In this document: in pieces, positions 53,295-62,792 of the stretch
Layout: each line of letters opens with the position of its first letter
Numbering within the stretch: the stretch's first letter is position 1
Assembly (NCBI RefSeq): GCF_000785515.1
Contig: NZ_CP009913.1
Span: 1,826,001-1,890,000, forward strand
Source: Streptococcus salivarius
Lineage (GTDB): Bacteria > Bacillota > Bacilli > Lactobacillales > Streptococcaceae
DNA length: 64,000 nucleotides
Direction of reading: 5' to 3'
Position numbers and translations under genes: made by a program
The notes under the pieces: generated by a model
The model's database searches: none
The model's input: the letters and a program-made list of their open reading frames with translations, nothing else
Told to the model about the DNA's origin: nothing

Positions 53295-54650
53295 CTATAT
53301 CTTATCCCAATTGGCACCATTTTTTCCTAAATACTTGGCCACAAGTTCCCTTAACAAATCTGGAAAAAGAAGAGTAACTTCCTTTTCCTTAATTGTAGGG
53401 AAGTAAGAAGCAAAGTAGTACTGGTCCACAAGGACCAAACTAAACTTCTCATTGGAATCTACAACCCTTCTATTATACAACAAATTACCGTTTTTGTAAG
53501 CAAAATTCCCCGTGATTACTTCACCAAATGTCTTCCCTCTAAATCCCATACCTTTAATAGCTTGATTTTTAAGGAGTTCAGCCTTAGTAAAAACTTCCTG
53601 ACAGATTTCTTTGAGCTCTTGTCCTGTCACGACTAGACGTGCCATCCGCATCTGGTGAGGAAGGGCTTCTTGCAGGTCTGCCATGGTCACTTGAGGACCT
53701 AGTGTTTTCATGATAAGTCCAGTATTTAAAAGCGTTAATTGGCTATGAGTCTCCTGACAAACAGCCTGTAAAACCAATTGACAGGTCTCATCAAAATCTA
53801 GTTCTCGACCTAGATTAGCTACTTTTTTCTGAGCTAAACGACGATGGCCTTCCTCACGCATAGCCTTGATAAAGGTTTCGTCCTCCTTGTCTAAATCCAA
53901 GATGTAGGACTTGGTGGGGATAGCCTCGATCTGACATTCTATCAATCGCCCATTTTCCACAGTAAGGTCAATACAGCCAAGATAATAGCCATATCTGTCA
54001 GCAGCTGCCAAATAGGTTTCATTGACTAATTTACCCTCTTCAAAAAGGTGATGCGTGTGGCTTCCGATGACAAGATTTACCTGTGGATAAGTCTCTGCAA
54101 TCTGCTCATCATAACGTACACCTAGGTGACTAAGAACGACGACTATATCTGCATCCCTTACCTCAGGACGAGCCAAATCCTCTTCCAACCTAGCCATAGG
54201 CTCTAACACCTGCCAACCGTTGGGAGCATAGGTGATGTAATATGGGAAGGTATAGGCCAAGAAAGCAATGTTTGTACCTGCTTTAGTTTTATGGATAAGA
54301 TAGGGTTTGGCCCATTCAGGCTGTCTCCCTTCATCCTTGAGATTTCCTATGATCGGCTGAAACTTAGCCTGCTCATAAAGACAGTCTAGCTCCTCCTTGG
54401 CCAGACCTATCCCCTCATTATTTCCAATAGTCGCATAGTCTATCCCCAACTCATTCATCAGGGCTACATTAAAACGCCCGGCTGTCGCATCAGATAAGGG
54501 ATGGGACTTATCCACATTGTCCCCAAGATCTACCTTAATCAGCTCTCTATCTGTCTGACTCAAATCATCCACAGCTCGCTTGAGTTGTGGATACTGTTCA
54601 AAATGAGAGTGTAAATCATTGATATGAAGAATTCGAATCTTGTCTTTCAT
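53295..54650 (-). CDS. 5'-nucleotidase / metallophosphatase family protein, cytoplasmic (YunD-like)
   Basis: 451 residues from ATG 54650 (MKDKIRILHIND); an upstream start would lie in the promoter. N-terminal calcineurin-like domain with LHINDLHSHFEQ, DLGDNVDK, TIGNNEG, VVLSHLG and IGSHTHH metal-binding motifs; C-terminal 5'-nucleotidase domain from about residue 300. There is no signal peptide, so unlike UshA-type enzymes it should act in the cytoplasm, as YunD does. The -10 TACAAT ends 7 bases before the ATG, with AGGAG only 2 bases from the ATG. Confidence 0.87.
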   Translation of the reverse strand: MKDKIRILHINDLHSHFEQYPQLKRAVDDLSQTDRELIKVDLGDNVDKSHPLSDATAGRFNVALMNELGIDYATIGNNEGIGLAKEELDCLYEQAKFQPIIGNLKDEGRQPEWAKPYLIHKTKAGTNIAFLAYTFPYYITYAPNGWQVLEPMARLEEDLARPEVRDADIVVVLSHLGVRYDEQIAETYPQVNLVIGSHTHHLFEEGKLVNETYLAAADRYGYYLGCIDLTVENGRLIECQIEAIPTKSYILDLDKEDETFIKAMREEGHRRLAQKKVANLGRELDFDETCQLVLQAVCQETHSQLTLLNTGLIMKTLGPQVTMADLQEALPHQMRMARLVVTGQELKEICQEVFTKAELLKNQAIKGMGFRGKTFGEVITGNFAYKNGNLLYNRRVVDSNEKFSLVLVDQYYFASYFPTIKEKEVTLLFPDLLRELVAKYLGKNGANWDKI

Positions 54651-54666
54651 GACTCCTATTGTAGCA
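54651..54666 (-). promoter_or_regulatory. Extended -10 abutting an ATG (leaderless candidate)
   Basis: On the minus strand TGC-TACAAT (54666-54658), then seven bases AGGAGTC, then ATG. The AGGAG would be too close to the start codon for normal Shine-Dalgarno use. Confidence 0.6.
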
Positions 54667-54675
54667 CTTTTGCTA

Positions 54676-54708
54676 TAAAAAAAACTTGACAATCATTTTG
54701 CCAAGTTT
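54676..54708 (-). terminator. Terminator of the bacteriocin/immunity operon at 54741-55155
   Basis: On the minus strand ACTTGGCAA and TTGTCAAGT (54706-54698 and 54692-54684) form a 9-bp stem with one G-T pair, followed by eight T. Confidence 0.85.
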
Positions 54709-54740
54709 TTACATGCTATTTTTCAAACAGGAACGTATTC

Positions 54741-54947
54741 CTAGTTAACTTTCTTTTTAACATATTCTTCTGCGAGATGATAGACGTCATCTGCTAGGGA
54801 TATACTGACATAGATGCACACAATTGAGAAAATTTCTCCTCTAAAGTGTTGCCAAGCAAAGAATATAAGCCCATAAATTAGGAGAGCAAGTACTATTTGG
54901 CCAAAAAATTGACTCAGTAATCGCCTAATAACGACAAATAAGTCCAT
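54741..54947 (-). CDS. Membrane protein overlapping a bacteriocin gene, probable immunity protein
   Basis: 68 residues from ATG 54947 (MDLFVVIRRLLSQFF), start uncertain: other in-frame ATGs lie 4 and 8 codons upstream and also overlap the bacteriocin gene. Two hydrophobic helices (IVLALLIYGLIFFAW, IFSIVCIYVSISLAD) and a basic end. It overlaps the bacteriocin stop by 23 bp, so translation is coupled; this points to self-immunity. Confidence 0.65.
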   Translation of the reverse strand: MDLFVVIRRLLSQFFGQIVLALLIYGLIFFAWQHFRGEIFSIVCIYVSISLADDVYHLAEEYVKKKVN

Positions 54948-55155
54948 AAGTAATCCCATCTTTAATACCATAACCAATACCCTTTAAGGCTGCACCTTGC
55001 CAAGTACCTGTTTGAATACCACCTTTAATGGCTCCTCCAACAGCCCCGACGCCTACGGCAGCTGTAGCTCCCCAAAAACTACATGCTCCACCCTTAACAG
55101 TAGAAAGATCTTCGGAATTAAGTGAGTTAAAATTGTTAATGATTTGTGTTGTCAT
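54925..55155 (-). CDS. Class II bacteriocin precursor, double-glycine leader (76 aa), second locus
   Basis: Leader of 23 residues (MTTQIINNFNSLNSEDLSTV then KGG). Mature peptide of 53 residues begins ACSFWGATAAVG and ends GLICRY; cysteines at 2 and 51 and a TWQGA at 28-32 are in the same places as in the peptide at 46312-46542, so the two are paralogues. AAGGAGG precedes ATG 55155. The frame continues upstream to 55254 but that part is promoter DNA. Controlled by ComR-type box C. Confidence 0.88.
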   Translation of the reverse strand: MTTQIINNFNSLNSEDLSTVKGGACSFWGATAAVGVGAVGGAIKGGIQTGTWQGAALKGIGYGIKDGITYGLICRY

Positions 55156-55209
55156 TAAAACAACCTCCTTTAAAATATTTTTTAGCCTTTTCTCAAAAGC
55201 TATGATTGT

Positions 55210-55257
55210 ATTATAGATAGAAAGCCAACAAAAAAGTAGTGACATAAATGTCACTAC
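55210..55257 (-). promoter_or_regulatory. ComR-type box and -10, copy C
   Basis: Perfect 22-bp palindrome (55236-55257) identical to copies A and B, T run, 20 bp to TATAAT (55215-55210), then the bacteriocin gene at 55155. Confidence 0.87.
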
Positions 55258-55634
55258 CTGATTTTGAGAGTTGACTCAACTAATAACCTCAAACTTACAC
55301 ATTATTTTACTTTAAACGGAAAGCTTCTTAAAAATGTCTGTGATAAAACTATTTAAAATCTGTCATAGTTTCAGTTCTTAAGACAGCCAATTATTTTGCG
55401 AGTGTAGTGAGCATATACTGAGACTTGTCGCTGTGATAATGACGACTAAGACTTTGTAGTCATAAGCGTTGGGAAGTTTTGAGACCTTAGGCTCAAAAGA
55501 AAAATATATCTTCAAACTAAATAAGGTCTTTTGAGTTTCCAAAAAGTTTGATAATAATCAAAAAAGCTGAAACACTTTGGTTTCAATCTTTTGAATTTTT
55601 AAATTAAAATTTGCTCTCACCTAGAAGCCAATGC
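55258..55634. other. 377-bp gene-free region downstream of the helicase gene
   Basis: Contains the repeat at 55397-55499 and a hairpin-rich AT stretch; no gene seen. No strong terminator for the helicase gene was found immediately after its stop; one of these hairpins may serve. Confidence 0.5.
55397..55499. repeat. Second copy of the hairpin repeat found at 25333-25444
   Basis: Shares a 27-bp stretch with the first copy (GGAAGTTTTGAG, ACCTTAGG, CTCAAAA) and, about 75 bp before it, the related words GTGAGCATA and GAG. The TTTTGAG/CTCAAAA stem is kept. Between them GACTA and TAGTC form a different inner hairpin. So the frame is shared but the inner hairpin differs. Confidence 0.65.
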
Positions 55635-56978
55635 TTAGAAGCTTTGCTTCTTAGCTTTACGCTCAGCACGCCCCTTAGCACGGTTAGCCGCACGACGTTC
55701 ACGTTTGCGTTTTTCGTCAACCTTCCACTGAATTTTCTTCTTGTAGCCAGGTTTGATTTTTTTCTTTTTCTTCTTAACCAAACCGATCATTTCCGTATCA
55801 AGTTTTTGATAGGCTTTTTCACGGTTGGCACGACGGTCACGGTCATAGGTATCTTGAAACTCGCCGTCCTTATAGACTTTAGGTTCAAAGGTAATCCCCA
55901 TCTTTTCAAGCTCACGAATATCTGAGTCGTCACTTGGTTGATAGAGGGTGATGGCTGTTCCTGACAAACCATTACGTCCTGTACGCCCTACACGGTGAAC
56001 AAAGAAGGACAAATCTTGAGGGATAGCATCATTGATAACATGGCTAACCCCTTCAATATCAATCCCACGCGCTGCAAGGTCAGTCGCTACAATGTACTCA
56101 AAATCAAGCTTCTTGACTTGATTCATGATACGCTTACGTTCACGTGGTGGAATACCTCCATGAATTTTGGCAACCTTAAGACCATTTGACACTAGGTAGC
56201 TGTGCAAATCATCAGCACGTTCCTTAGTGTTAACGAAAATCATTGCCAAATATGGCTGCATTCCCTTAAGCATCTCAAGGATCTGTTCATTCTTGTTGCG
56301 ACCTTTAGTAGATACCAACCAGTTATCGATGGTATCTGCAATAACTGTAGAAGTTTTGATTTGTTCCATGACTGGATTAGTCAAATACTTCTTCAAGAAT
56401 GGCTGTAATTTTTGAGGAATGGTTGCTGAGAAGACCAAAATTTGCACTTCCTTAGGCAGACTTGCCGCAATCTTGTCCACAGTATCCAAGAATCCCATGT
56501 CCATGGTCATATCAGCTTCGTCAACAACAAAGGTATGGGCCTTGTGGATAGCCAACTCACCAGACTTAACTAGGTCATAAATACGACCTGGTGTTCCGAT
56601 AACAATATGGGGTTGGGCTACCTTGAGTTTCTCAATCTGACGTTGCTTGTCTGTACCACCCACATAGTTAACCACACGAATTTCTGTATCAGAGTGTTTA
56701 GCAATCTGTTTTGTTGCTTGGTAAATTTGTGTCGCCAATTCACGTGATGGCGCTGTGATAACAACTTGAACATCGCCACTCTTCGGATTGAGCTTCTCAA
56801 AAATTGGCAAGAGGAAGGTATGTGTTTTTCCTGAACCCGTCTTTGATTCACCAACCAAATCACGACCTGAACGGACTACAGGAATCAATTTCTGTTGAAC
56901 AGGCGTTGGCTCCTTAAACTTAATCTCGTCAAGAGCCTCCTGAATAAATGTTTTAAAATTAAAATCTTTAAATGACAT
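55635..56978 (-). CDS. cshB: DEAD-box RNA helicase, CshB-like
   Basis: 447 residues. Q motif region FKEPTPVQQKLIP, motif I SKTGSGKT, Ia PSRELA, II VDEAD, III SAT, and VI HRVGRTGRNG. The tail is strongly basic (KKKKKKIKPGYKKK and beyond) for RNA binding. It unwinds RNA duplexes in ribosome assembly, mRNA decay or cold adaptation. Leader of about 40 bases after a TATAAT at 57016-57021; the Shine-Dalgarno is weak (GAAGTAA). Confidence 0.9.
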   Translation of the reverse strand: MSFKDFNFKTFIQEALDEIKFKEPTPVQQKLIPVVRSGRDLVGESKTGSGKTHTFLLPIFEKLNPKSGDVQVVITAPSRELATQIYQATKQIAKHSDTEIRVVNYVGGTDKQRQIEKLKVAQPHIVIGTPGRIYDLVKSGELAIHKAHTFVVDEADMTMDMGFLDTVDKIAASLPKEVQILVFSATIPQKLQPFLKKYLTNPVMEQIKTSTVIADTIDNWLVSTKGRNKNEQILEMLKGMQPYLAMIFVNTKERADDLHSYLVSNGLKVAKIHGGIPPRERKRIMNQVKKLDFEYIVATDLAARGIDIEGVSHVINDAIPQDLSFFVHRVGRTGRNGLSGTAITLYQPSDDSDIRELEKMGITFEPKVYKDGEFQDTYDRDRRANREKAYQKLDTEMIGLVKKKKKKIKPGYKKKIQWKVDEKRKRERRAANRAKGRAERKAKKQSF

Positions 56979-57022
56979 GTTTATTTACTTCTTTTCTATC
57001 TAGTCTATCCCTATCATTATAA

Positions 57023-57046
57023 CAAAAAAAGAGCATTTCTGCTCCT
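57023..57046 (-). terminator. Terminator after mraY
   Basis: On the minus strand GAGCA GAAA TGCTC, a 5-bp stem, followed by seven T, just past the mraY stop. Confidence 0.75.
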
Positions 57047-57051
57047 TTCAT

Positions 57052-58074
57052 TTATTTCATAACGTTTCCAAGAACCATCCAAAGAGTAATGGCACTTGCA
57101 AGCGCTCCAACTGCCCAAAGGAAAGCATCAACCTTCCACTCTGACCATTTGTCACCCTTACCTGAAAGACCACCCAATTCAAGGTGATGGTGGAATGGTG
57201 TCATACGGAAAATACGACGACCTTCTCCATACTTACGCTTAGTGTATTTGAAATAGCTGACCTGTAGCATAACAGAAGCTGTCTCAAAGACATAAACCAC
57301 ACCAATCAAGAGTAGCGTCCACTCTACACGTAGGGCAATAGAGATAACCGCAAGCATAGCCCCAAGTGACAAGGAACCGACATCTCCCATAAAGACCTTG
57401 GCTGGCTTGTGGTTAAAGACGAAGAAGCCAAGAAGTGCCCCAATCATAGTGATAATGATAGTCAAGATAGCGAACTCACCCTTGACAAAAGCAATAATCC
57501 CGTAGGCAATCAAGCTGATAACCACAGAGATAGAAGCTAAACCATCAATACCGTCTGTCAAGTTCACAGCATTTGAGAAACCGACAATCCAGAATAGGAC
57601 AAAGAGAACATAAAAGACACCGAGGTGAATGGTTAACCCACCAATAGCTAGGCTATCTGTCCCACTAGGGAGTACGTGGATAAAGTAGAAAAGCAAACCC
57701 GCAATAATCTGCAAGGCCATCTTTTGCCAAGGTTTAAGTCCCTCATTGATTTGACGGAAAATCTTAAGGAAATCATCAAGGAAACCAATGATTCCATAAA
57801 TCAAAATGACAAAGAGAATCCCCGCTGTGGCACCATAGGCTTGGTGTCCCTCGCTAAAGACGTGGAAGTTGAAAATCAAGCTAACCAAGATGGCAACTAC
57901 TAGGAAGACTGTCCCTCCCATAGTTGGTGTCCCAGCCTTAGCCAAATGCTGCTTCACATCTTCATGCATTTGTTGGCCACCGATTTTCTTGATTTTGTAG
58001 TAAGTAATAAAGTGAGGCATGGCTAGCACCGTCAACACAAAGGCGGCCACGCCTGCTATCAGACTCATAGTCAT
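57052..58074 (-). CDS. mraY: Phospho-N-acetylmuramoyl-pentapeptide transferase
   Basis: 340 residues, ten membrane helices. Catalytic motifs [16 protein letters not shown] and [10 protein letters not shown] hold the Mg-binding aspartates, with FHHHLELGG at the last loop. It makes lipid I from UDP-MurNAc-pentapeptide. AGGAG at the end of pbp2X serves as its ribosome site, so the genes are coupled. Last gene of the cluster. Confidence 0.97.
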   Translation of the reverse strand: MTMSLIAGVAAFVLTVLAMPHFITYYKIKKIGGQQMHEDVKQHLAKAGTPTMGGTVFLVVAILVSLIFNFHVFSEGHQAYGATAGILFVILIYGIIGFLDDFLKIFRQINEGLKPWQKMALQIIAGLLFYFIHVLPSGTDSLAIGGLTIHLGVFYVLFVLFWIVGFSNAVNLTDGIDGLASISVVISLIAYGIIAFVKGEFAILTIIITMIGALLGFFVFNHKPAKVFMGDVGSLSLGAMLAVISIALRVEWTLLLIGVVYVFETASVMLQVSYFKYTKRKYGEGRRIFRMTPFHHHLELGGLSGKGDKWSEWKVDAFLWAVGALASAITLWMVLGNVMK

Positions 58075-58075
58075 C

Positions 58076-60343
58076 TTAGTCTCCTAAAGTAATGGTAATC
58101 TTCTTGGTTTTAGACAGGGCTTTTCCTGCCGCAACACTTTGTTTGGTAACAGTCCCTGACTTGCCACCCTTGTAAGTAATTTTAATGCCCTTCCATTTGG
58201 CAAAGGTTTCAACGTTCTTCTTGGTCCACCCATACATGTCTGGAAGTTCTGTGAAGTCATTGGTCATGATAAGAATCTGTTCATTAGCCTTAATATTGGC
58301 TTTGGCATCTACAGAAACCTTCTCAATCTTATCACCAACACCCAAAACAATCGGATGAATCAAGTTTTGACGAAGGGTGTTAGCTGTCTCACCTGGACGC
58401 TTACCGATAATATCGCCAGTTTGATAGCTCGTTTCTTCGGTCTTTTCACTACCTTCAGAAACAGAAGTATCTAGGGTGTCGCCCATAGACATGGCTTCTT
58501 CCAAGACCGGGTTAACCACAGTCGCAAAGAAAGTGGTATTCCAAGACTCGGGTTCCTGAACAGTCACATACATGATATATTCTGGATCATCTGCAGGCAC
58601 CATAGCTACAACTGAGTTGAGGGTTTCATTGGAACCAACCTTATACGTTCCAGTCTTTTCATCGGCAACTTGGGCCGTACCAGACTTAACCGCTACATCA
58701 TAGTTACCAACCTTGATAATAGGTGCCCCTTCAGATTTATTGTAAAGGGTACCGAACTCTGGATCCGTACCAACGGAAATCATATAGTTACGCGTTTCAG
58801 AGGCAGCCTGCTTAGAAACTGGCTTACCGATAACTTCCTTCTTAGCTGTACGAGCTGTACCTTGGTTAACATCGGCAACTTGTTTGATAAATTGAGGTTC
58901 CAACATGATACCGTTGTTTGAAATGGCGGTAAAAGCTCGAAGCATTTGGACTTGAGTCACCGAAATCCCTTGTCCGAAGGATGATTGAGCTATATTAACA
59001 GAGTTTCGAGAGACAACCCCTGAAGACTCACCAACCATCCCAAAACGGGTTGGAAGACCAAATTTGTAAAGAGATAAGTAGTTAGACCAAACTTTGTCTC
59101 CCATCTCTTGTTCCAACATGGTCATACCAACGTTACTTGAATAAGAGAACCCTTGGGCAAATGACATGGTACGACCTGTTGAGATACCTTCATTGATTGA
59201 CCAGTCATTAATTTCAACGTCGTCAACCTTAATACCATTAGCATTACTGTAGGTCGCATTCGGGTTAAAGCTTCCATTGTTAATAGCAGCTGACAAGAGC
59301 ATGACCTTCATGGTTGAACCAGGCTCATACTGGGCTTCGTAAAGACGGTTAACCCAGTCATAATTCTTCTTAGCCTGTCCCTCAAGGGTATCCGAATTAT
59401 AGGTCGGACGTTGTGTCGTTGCAAGAATCTCACCTGTCTTAGCATTAACAACTGTCGCTGAAGCATTTACCCCTTGCGTCTGCTCCATAAAGGTATCCAT
59501 CTGCGTTTCTAGGAAGGTTTGAAGAGGCGCTGACAAGGTTGTATAGATGTTCTTACCATCGATTGCTTCCTTGGTAATGGTTTCCGTACCTAGAAGCGTG
59601 TTACCGTTTTTATCTTTCTCATAGATGGCCTCACCATCTGTCCCAGTCAAGAGGCTATTGAGCGAGCGCTCCAAACCAGTTTGACCAATCAAAGAATAAG
59701 AGCCGTCTTTTTTATTTTCAACAGCTTCGGCACGACCAAGAAACTCTGACGCGAAGGTCCCATTAGGGTACATACGTGACGTTGTTGCTTCAAAGGCCAT
59801 CCCCTTAATTCCCGCATCTTTAAAGGCTTTCTCTAGTTCTTCTTTAACAGAGTAGGTAATTCCCTTCCCTTTTAGTCCAAATGAAACCTGATAAGCACCC
59901 TTGGTACGCAATTGGGCCAAGGCATCACTCTTTTCAATTCCTAGCTTATCCTTTAAAATATCGGCAACCTTGTCAAACTGACTATCTTGGACATAGAGTT
60001 TTTCTTGAGTTGCTGACACATAGCTGGTCGACACGATTGCGTAAATGGCATAACTGGTTGAATCCTCAGCCAAAACATTTCCATTTCGGTCATAAATCGT
60101 TCCACGCTTGGCAGCCACTGTGGTCTTAGTGTTATAAGACTTAGCAGCCTGGGTCGACAAATCGACACCAAACTTACTGTCTGTCCCGATAATCACGACA
60201 AAGTTGATAATAAAGACGAAAAAGATAAAGATGCTGAGAACCATAAGGTTCTGACCAACGTGCTGTCGGTTCTGGGCTGGCTTTCGCCTATCCCTAACGA
60301 CATAGTTTAGAAATAAATGTTTAAGTTTTCTTAATCTGTTCAT
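58076..60343 (-). CDS. pbp2X: Penicillin-binding protein 2X
   Basis: 755 residues. One N-terminal membrane helix (about 32-52), a dimerisation domain, then a transpeptidase domain with S343-T-M-K346, SSN at 402-404 and KSGTAQ near 555; two C-terminal PASTA repeats (one from about 635, one from about 695). This is the division-septum transpeptidase and a main beta-lactam target. STMK is unchanged in the way seen in sensitive strains. Starts 3 bp after the ftsL stop. Confidence 0.96.
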   Translation of the reverse strand: MNRLRKLKHLFLNYVVRDRRKPAQNRQHVGQNLMVLSIFIFFVFIINFVVIIGTDSKFGVDLSTQAAKSYNTKTTVAAKRGTIYDRNGNVLAEDSTSYAIYAIVSTSYVSATQEKLYVQDSQFDKVADILKDKLGIEKSDALAQLRTKGAYQVSFGLKGKGITYSVKEELEKAFKDAGIKGMAFEATTSRMYPNGTFASEFLGRAEAVENKKDGSYSLIGQTGLERSLNSLLTGTDGEAIYEKDKNGNTLLGTETITKEAIDGKNIYTTLSAPLQTFLETQMDTFMEQTQGVNASATVVNAKTGEILATTQRPTYNSDTLEGQAKKNYDWVNRLYEAQYEPGSTMKVMLLSAAINNGSFNPNATYSNANGIKVDDVEINDWSINEGISTGRTMSFAQGFSYSSNVGMTMLEQEMGDKVWSNYLSLYKFGLPTRFGMVGESSGVVSRNSVNIAQSSFGQGISVTQVQMLRAFTAISNNGIMLEPQFIKQVADVNQGTARTAKKEVIGKPVSKQAASETRNYMISVGTDPEFGTLYNKSEGAPIIKVGNYDVAVKSGTAQVADEKTGTYKVGSNETLNSVVAMVPADDPEYIMYVTVQEPESWNTTFFATVVNPVLEEAMSMGDTLDTSVSEGSEKTEETSYQTGDIIGKRPGETANTLRQNLIHPIVLGVGDKIEKVSVDAKANIKANEQILIMTNDFTELPDMYGWTKKNVETFAKWKGIKITYKGGKSGTVTKQSVAAGKALSKTKKITITLGD

Positions 60344-60346
60344 TAG

Positions 60347-60667
60347 CTATTTCACACTCTTAATACTATCGTTATTAATAGACAAGCCTGCCTTATTAGC
60401 AATCTCTTTAATACGGTCAGAGTTAGTCAACTCATTAACCGCCTGCTTAGCATTGTTAAGCTCTGTTTTTTCATCACTAATCTTGCTATTAAGGTCTGTG
60501 ATTTGTTGCTTGATAGCCTGATTACGCCCTTGTAAAAATACAACAGCGATACTCATCACAATAGCTGTCAAAACAATTGCCGAATAGAAGGCCTTTTCCA
60601 TACGCGTCATAAAACGAATATGGTTTCTAATGGCTCTATTAACAATCTGATGTTCCTTATTTTCCAT
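60347..60667 (-). CDS. ftsL: Cell-division protein FtsL
   Basis: 106 residues: a short cytoplasmic part, one membrane helix (FYSAIVLTAIVMSIAVVFL) and an external coiled coil (QITDLNSKISDEKTELNNA). It works with DivIC and FtsQ/DivIB at the septum. Position between rsmH and pbp2X is the standard order and supports the call, since FtsL sequences are poorly conserved. Confidence 0.92.
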   Translation of the reverse strand: MENKEHQIVNRAIRNHIRFMTRMEKAFYSAIVLTAIVMSIAVVFLQGRNQAIKQQITDLNSKISDEKTELNNAKQAVNELTNSDRIKEIANKAGLSINNDSIKSVK

Positions 60668-60669
60668 AA

Positions 60670-61620
60670 TTATTTCCTGATTTTTTTAGCCACACGCAAT
60701 TTAGCAGAATGCGAGCGGTTATTAGCTTCTAATTCTTCCTGACTAGGTAGGATTGGCTTACGATTAACTAAGGCCACCTTAGGCTGGAGGTCTTCAGGAA
60801 TAAAAGGTAGACCTTTAGGCACATCTACCGTACTGGCTTCCTTGAAAAGCTGTTTAGTCAATCGATCCTCCAAAGAATGGAAGGTAATGACCGAAATACG
60901 GCCATCTACAGCAAGTAAATCCAAGGCCTCTTGAATAGACTCATCCGCAGCACCAAGCTCATCGTTCACTTCGATGCGAATAGCTTGGAAAATTTGCTTG
61001 GCTGGATGGCCTTTCTTCTTCAATTCCTTAGCAGGCTTAGCTGATTTAATGATTTCCGCCAGTTCCGTCGTGGTCTCAATTGGTTTAACCTGACGAGCCT
61101 GTTCAATTTTACGTGCAATCTGTTTAGAGAACTTGTCCTCACCATACTTGAAGAAAATACGCACCAAATCGTTGTAAGGGTAGGTATTGACCACATCATA
61201 AGCGGTAAGACTCGCTTCCTCATTCATGCGCATATCTAGCTTAGCATCCTGTTTATAGGAGAAACCACGCTCACGCTCATCCAACTGTGGGCTAGAGACA
61301 CCTAAGTCATAGAGAATGCCATCAATTTCAGACACTCCCAAGGCTTCAAGGTTGGACTTGAGATTACGGAAATTATCCTTGATGAAAGTCACCATACCCT
61401 TATCAATATAGTCCTTAAGACGCACTTGAGCATTATCAATAGCCTTTTGGTCCTGATCAAAGCAGTACAAATGACCCTTTTCAGATAATTGCGACAAAAG
61501 ATAAGACGAATGTCCTGCGCCACCCAAGGTCGCATCTACATAGATGCCATCGGGCTTGATATCAAGCATATCAACAGTTTCGTGTAAAAGAACGGTTACA
61601 TGGTGAAATTCATTAGTCAT
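60670..61620 (-). CDS. rsmH: 16S rRNA (cytosine1402-N4)-methyltransferase
   Basis: 316 residues. [14 protein letters not shown] at the start, [14 protein letters not shown] (SAM binding), [22 protein letters not shown] and [12 protein letters not shown] are family signatures. It methylates C1402 of 16S rRNA. First gene of the rsmH-ftsL-pbp2X-mraY cluster. The ATG lies 7 bases after a TATAAT with TGC upstream and no Shine-Dalgarno, so the cluster may be led by a leaderless message. Confidence 0.97.
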
Positions 61621-61636
61621 AACTTTTATTATAGCA
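61621..61636 (-). promoter_or_regulatory. Extended -10 abutting the rsmH ATG (leaderless candidate)
   Basis: On the minus strand TGC-TATAAT (61636-61628), seven bases AAAAGTT, ATG at 61620. No ribosome site. Confidence 0.7.
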
Positions 61637-61680
61637 CAAGAATGGAGAAATTGTCTCGTTCTGTAAGTTGACAGGATAGT

Positions 61681-61707
61681 AAAAAAGCCAGACCTGTGGT
61701 CTAACTC
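61681..61707 (-). terminator. Terminator of the lipoprotein gene at 61734
   Basis: On the minus strand GTTAGACC ACA GGTCTGGC, 8 bp with two G-T pairs, followed by six T. Confidence 0.85.
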
Positions 61708-61733
61708 TTTAGTTGATATATCATCTGATAAGA

Positions 61734-62762
61734 TTAATCCACTCTGTAAAAATAGCTTTCCTCAGATGGCACTCCATTCGTCGCTAAGATACGGTCCTTA
61801 CTGTTATCTCCCGCATTACTTGCATCGCTAACGCCCTTAGGACAAAGCTGAATTGGAGTATTCCCTACTGGACTAGAATCAACATAAGTTAAGGTATATA
61901 TACCAGACACATACTGATTGGGTGAGACTTTGTCGATAGGATAAGTATAGCCCCAGAAATCCAACTGACCATCCGAAGTAATGGTGATGGTCTTTCCATT
62001 TGAAGACTTCCATGTCCCTACAGCTGATTTGTAATTGCCATTTTTGAGTTCATCAGGCTTAAGAGATGTTGAACTTGTTTGAGTTTGTGACGCTGCGCTA
62101 GAACTACTATTAGTAGAGGCACTGCTCAGATCCTTCCAATCCCAATTCGAAAGATCAGCCTTGTCTGCACCCGAATCACTGTCATCTTTTACAAGAGATT
62201 GACCATCACTACTAAAGTGGTAGCCAGAACCTCCACCAGCCATAGCACCAGCACTACCATAGTAGCTAAAGGTGTTATCCTTGAGGTAGGCCAAAGTCAT
62301 GCGCTCACCCAACATGCCCAGTTGTGGACCTTCTGTCAGACGAATGACCTGACCACTATCCTTAGAGATAGTATAAATATCCGTAATCATATGCTCTTTA
62401 AAGAGTTTCCCCGGCTTAAAAGCAAGAATCAACTCATCAACACCATTACCATCCAGATCACGGTAAGTATAGACCGTTGAGGCAGGACTTGTTTGAGAAT
62501 TAGCATAGGTAACAACGAGAGAATTAAGCGAGGCATCCGTTTGGTTGTTGGCCACAGCCGTTTGGTACTTACTAATGATGCTATCATAAGCAAAGGTATC
62601 TACCTTTTTCTCTTGACTAGAGCTTTCACTACTACTTGATTGTGACTGTTCTACTGATGAAGATGAAGTCGTCGAAGTCAAGCCATTTTGCTGGTTTGAA
62701 CAAGCGGCTAATAGGACTAAACTAGATAATCCTGTTACTAATGCTAAAACTTTATTTTTCAT
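61734..62762 (-). CDS. Lipoprotein with serine-rich linkers, unknown function
   Basis: 342 residues. Lipobox LVLLAAC (lipidated Cys near 21), a Ser-rich stretch (about 28-52), a globular domain with [20 protein letters not shown] and [15 protein letters not shown], a second Ser/Thr linker (about 215-235), and a C-terminal domain starting [20 protein letters not shown] that resembles small lipoprotein beta domains. It is attached to the outer membrane face. Function not known. Confidence 0.75.
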
Positions 62763-62792
62763 TTCTAATCCTAAATTCCTTTTCTCTAACCC

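Noticed and set aside
55156..55254. N-terminal extension of the bacteriocin precursor
   Set aside because: The extension covers the promoter; the leader begins at the ATG with AAGGAGG.
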